From NCBI RefSeq assembly GCF_025996515.1, contig NZ_BLRH01000035.1:682001-746000 (forward strand): a DNA stretch of 64,000 bases, given 5' to 3'. Shown piece by piece: positions 61,983 to 64,000 of the stretch (its first letter is position 1; every line of letters begins with the position of its first letter). The notes beneath the pieces are model-generated. The model did no database searches. It was given only the letters and a program-made list of their open reading frames with translations, and had not been told where the DNA came from. The stretch is from Rhizohabitans arisaemae (GTDB lineage: Bacteria > Actinomycetota > Actinomycetes > Streptosporangiales > Streptosporangiaceae). A program made the translations under genes and the position numbers.

Positions 61983-64000
61983 GACCCGCCTCCGTCGGCT
62001 CGGGTCGGCGGCACGAACTGGTAGATCACGCCGCCGGAGTTCCTGGCGAAGACCCGGAACCTGCCGGAGTCCGCCACCGCCTTCTCTATCCGGGCCACCG
62101 TGCCGGCGGGGAAGATGCCCGCGGTCTCGGTGGCGAAGCGCTGGGTCCGGTTCAGGACGAGGTAGGAGCGTGCCCCGGGCGGCACCCGCGACATCAGCCG
62201 GATCAGCGCATCCGCCGGATCGGCCAGCAGCTCGGGCAGGGTGGGCACGAAGGCGGGGATGCCCTCCCGCTTGGCGGGGAGCTCGTCCAGCCAGGTCTGC
62301 TCGAACCGCTCGTAGAAGTCGTACGCGCGCGGCAGGAAGAACGTCGGCGCGACGATCTGGGAGCCCTGTGGGGCGGCCTGGTGCAGCCGCCGGACCAGCT
62401 GCGCCTCGGAGGTGGTGAAGTAGTTGGTCTGCTCCTTGCCGTAGTTCCCGAAGAGGAAGCCGGCGATCATGCCGACGAGTACGACGGGCAGGACGGCGAG
62501 CCGGATCCAGGAGCGGCGGGAGGGCAGGAACAGGGCCGCCGCCAGGAACGCCGCCGCCGGGAGCGCGAAGAGGTAGACCCGGAAGATGATCTCTCCGCCA
62601 TACCCGCCGCCCGCGAAGAACGGCAGCGGGGCCAGGCCCAGCATGAGCAGCGGAAGCATCGGCCGGCGCAACTGCCGGAGTCTGCGCAGCAGCCCGGCGA
62701 CGGCCAGCAGCCAGACCCCGGCCGAGAGCGCCCGGTCGGCGAGCGCGACGATCACCTGTCCCGGGGCGACCGAACCGCCCAGCTCGATGAAGCCCTGGCC
62801 CACGTTGCCCCCGGGGTCGCCGAGCTCGGCGAGAATGTCCGCGAAACGGCTCTGCAGCAGCTCAAACGCGACCCAGAGGTCCCAGCCGACCACGATCAGG
62901 CCGGTGGCGACCAGGAGCCCGAGGTTCCGATGGCGCCGGAGCAGGAAGAGCGCGCCGAGCGCGGCCACCAGGATCAGCGGGGTCAGCTGATGGGTGGAGG
63001 CGATCGCGACGATCACCGGCAGCAGCACGAGGAACCAGGCGAACCGCGTCCTCCGGCCGGACGGCTCGGGCGGGACGGCCGCCAGATCCCCCTGCGGGGG
63101 TCTGCCGATCCGCCGCTCGGCCAGCCCCCGGGTGAACCGTCGGAGCACGATCCCCAGCGTGACCAGGTAGAGCAGGAGCGCGGTGGCCTGCGGCGAATAG
63201 TAGTCCTGGCCCACCCAGGAGCAGGCGTAGAAGACGAAGACCCCGCCCCAGACCAGCTGCCTGCTCCGGGTCACCGTGCGATAGATCAGCAGCAGCGGGA
63301 TCAGCATCGCCGCGTTGAAGAAGGCGGGCGCCCACTCCGCCAGGGCGAGGGTGGCGTCCTGCACCCCGGTGGCCCGGGCGATCAGCGCGGTGAACGAGAA
63401 GAAGCCGGGCCACTGGCTGTAGGCGGCGAGCGCCCCGCCGTCGGGGTCGGTCGCGCCGTGCCGCAGAAAGTAGTCGATCACCGAGACGTGTTTCCACGCC
63501 CACGAGTACCGCAGCTCCGGATAGAGGATCGCCGGGGTGGCGTGGAGTATCGCGATCAGGCCGAGCACGTACCCGGAGAGCCACACGGCGCCCGTCCGGC
63601 CCAGCGCGGTCACAAAACCCGCGGTGAGCACCACCAGGGCGGCGAAGTAGGTCACCGGGAGGACGGTCAGCAGCCCGAGGTCGGTCATCTCGCCGAGCGG
63701 CACCGACCGCAGGGAGAGCGCCCAGAGCAGCAGCGCCAGCGGGAGCGGAAGCTTGGCCGCGAGCCTGCCCGCCCGTCCCGCCCTCCGCTCCGGACGGGCC
63801 TTCGTCTCCGCCGGTACGGGCTGAGCCTGCGGTACGGGCTGAGCCTGCGGTACGGGCTGCGCCTGCGGTACGGGCTGAGCCGGGACACCGGGCGCGGGGG
63901 CCCGGCTCGGGCTCGTCCGGGGGGCGAAGGGGGAGAAGGCCGGTTCGGCGAACATCCCGGTCCCCCGCAACCGGCCGGCCAGATAGCCCAGCACGGTCGC
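61979..64000 (-). CDS. Large polytopic membrane protein (GT-C glycosyltransferase-like), 5' end probably outside the window
   Basis: At least 671 residues; frame is open to the window edge, so the true start may lie beyond 64000 (GTG 63994 is the first candidate inside). A Pro/Gln-rich N-terminal part with VPQAQP repeats is followed by about 12-13 membrane helices and a C-terminal extracytoplasmic domain. WAWKHVSVIDYFLRHGATDPDGGALAAYSQWPGFF is a long first loop with acidic residues as in GT-C enzymes. Probably involved in surface glycan assembly; substrate unknown. Confidence 0.7.
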   Translation of the reverse strand, partial: ATVLGYLAGRLRGTGMFAEPAFSPFAPRTSPSRAPAPGVPAQPVPQAQPVPQAQPVPQAQPVPAETKARPERRAGRAGRLAAKLPLPLALLLWALSLRSVPLGEMTDLGLLTVLPVTYFAALVVLTAGFVTALGRTGAVWLSGYVLGLIAILHATPAILYPELRYSWAWKHVSVIDYFLRHGATDPDGGALAAYSQWPGFFSFTALIARATGVQDATLALAEWAPAFFNAAMLIPLLLIYRTVTRSRQLVWGGVFVFYACSWVGQDYYSPQATALLLYLVTLGIVLRRFTRGLAERRIGRPPQGDLAAVPPEPSGRRTRFAWFLVLLPVIVAIASTHQLTPLILVAALGALFLLRRHRNLGLLVATGLIVVGWDLWVAFELLQSRFADILAELGDPGGNVGQGFIELGGSVAPGQVIVALADRALSAGVWLLAVAGLLRRLRQLRRPMLPLLMLGLAPLPFFAGGGYGGEIIFRVYLFALPAAAFLAAALFLPSRRSWIRLAVLPVVLVGMIAGFLFGNYGKEQTNYFTTSEAQLVRRLHQAAPQGSQIVAPTFFLPRAYDFYERFEQTWLDELPAKREGIPAFVPTLPELLADPADALIRLMSRVPPGARSYLVLNRTQRFATETAGIFPAGTVARIEKAVADSGRFRVFARNSGGVIYQFVPPTRADGGGS
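63813..63884. repeat. Four tandem 18-bp repeats encoding VPQAQP
   Basis: GGTACGGGCTGAGCCTGC repeated at 63813, 63831, 63849 (one change) and 63867 (partly diverged). In-frame, so copy number changes would alter only the Pro/Gln-rich cytoplasmic tail. Confidence 0.9.

Overview
The window is GC-rich (about 70%) chromosomal DNA from a filamentous-type actinobacterium, most probably a member of the Streptosporangiales. Pointers are the fused cobIJ gene, abundant GTG/TTG starts with ATGA or GTGA gene overlaps, F420-type LLM and PPOX oxidoreductases, DUF1876, DUF2510, DUF4253 and DUF6069-like proteins, several membrane-bound Ser/Thr kinases, and the tRNA-His next to oligoribonuclease. No phage, insertion sequence, CRISPR array or rRNA operon is visible. 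The taxon is inferred from gene content, not from a marker gene.

Layout. 1-5533: cobalamin (B12) ring genes: cobIJ (partial), cobK, cbiD, cobM and cobL plus a PPOX protein. The divergent cobK/cbiD junction is present in three tandem copies, giving two short upstream ORFs that overlap each other and cbiD. 5721-8293: a DoxX protein, a CBS-BON protein, DUF1876 and an NAD(P)-binding protein (stress/dormancy flavour). 8307-14705: TetR/MFS efflux pair, then a two-component system followed by an MMPL transporter. 14749-18636: ASCH-HTH protein, PNKP-like phosphatase, COG3541-type nucleotidyltransferase, DCC thiol protein and a WGR/beta-propeller protein, a possible nucleic-acid end-processing island. 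18821-21564: MFS exporter, PadR regulator and its membrane partner. 21668-28677: a PucR regulator divergent from a tightly overlapping five-gene operon (NCS1 permease, two LLM flavoenzymes, M24 metallohydrolase, threonine-synthase-like PLP enzyme), a catabolic unit whose substrate I cannot name.

29040-35812: DUF4253 protein, an orphan secreted protein, and three adjacent secreted metallopeptidases (M23, M14, M28), each ending in the same P domain. 35927-42385: HTH-sensor protein, small membrane protein, Ser/Thr kinase with PQQ-type propeller, homocysteine methyltransferase, M20 amidohydrolase. 42382-42960 and 45386-45629 carry a family of structured intergenic repeats whose hairpin stems differ by compensatory base pairs; the two long copies flank, as direct repeats, a small membrane protein, a SBP56/methanethiol-oxidase gene and its membrane partner.

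45680-53043: proline dehydrogenase with divergent PucR activator, spermidine-synthase-like protein and penicillin-binding protein sharing a 27-bp divergent promoter region, Smr protein, orphan LuxR-type HTH, tRNA-His, oligoribonuclease, DUF2510 protein. 53105-58580: a pseudokinase and two Ser/Thr kinases, all membrane-anchored. 58696-60867: PPOX protein divergent from a MocR/PdxR regulator with recognisable operator repeats. 60746-64000: an amidase-like protein and two membrane proteins, the last running off the window.
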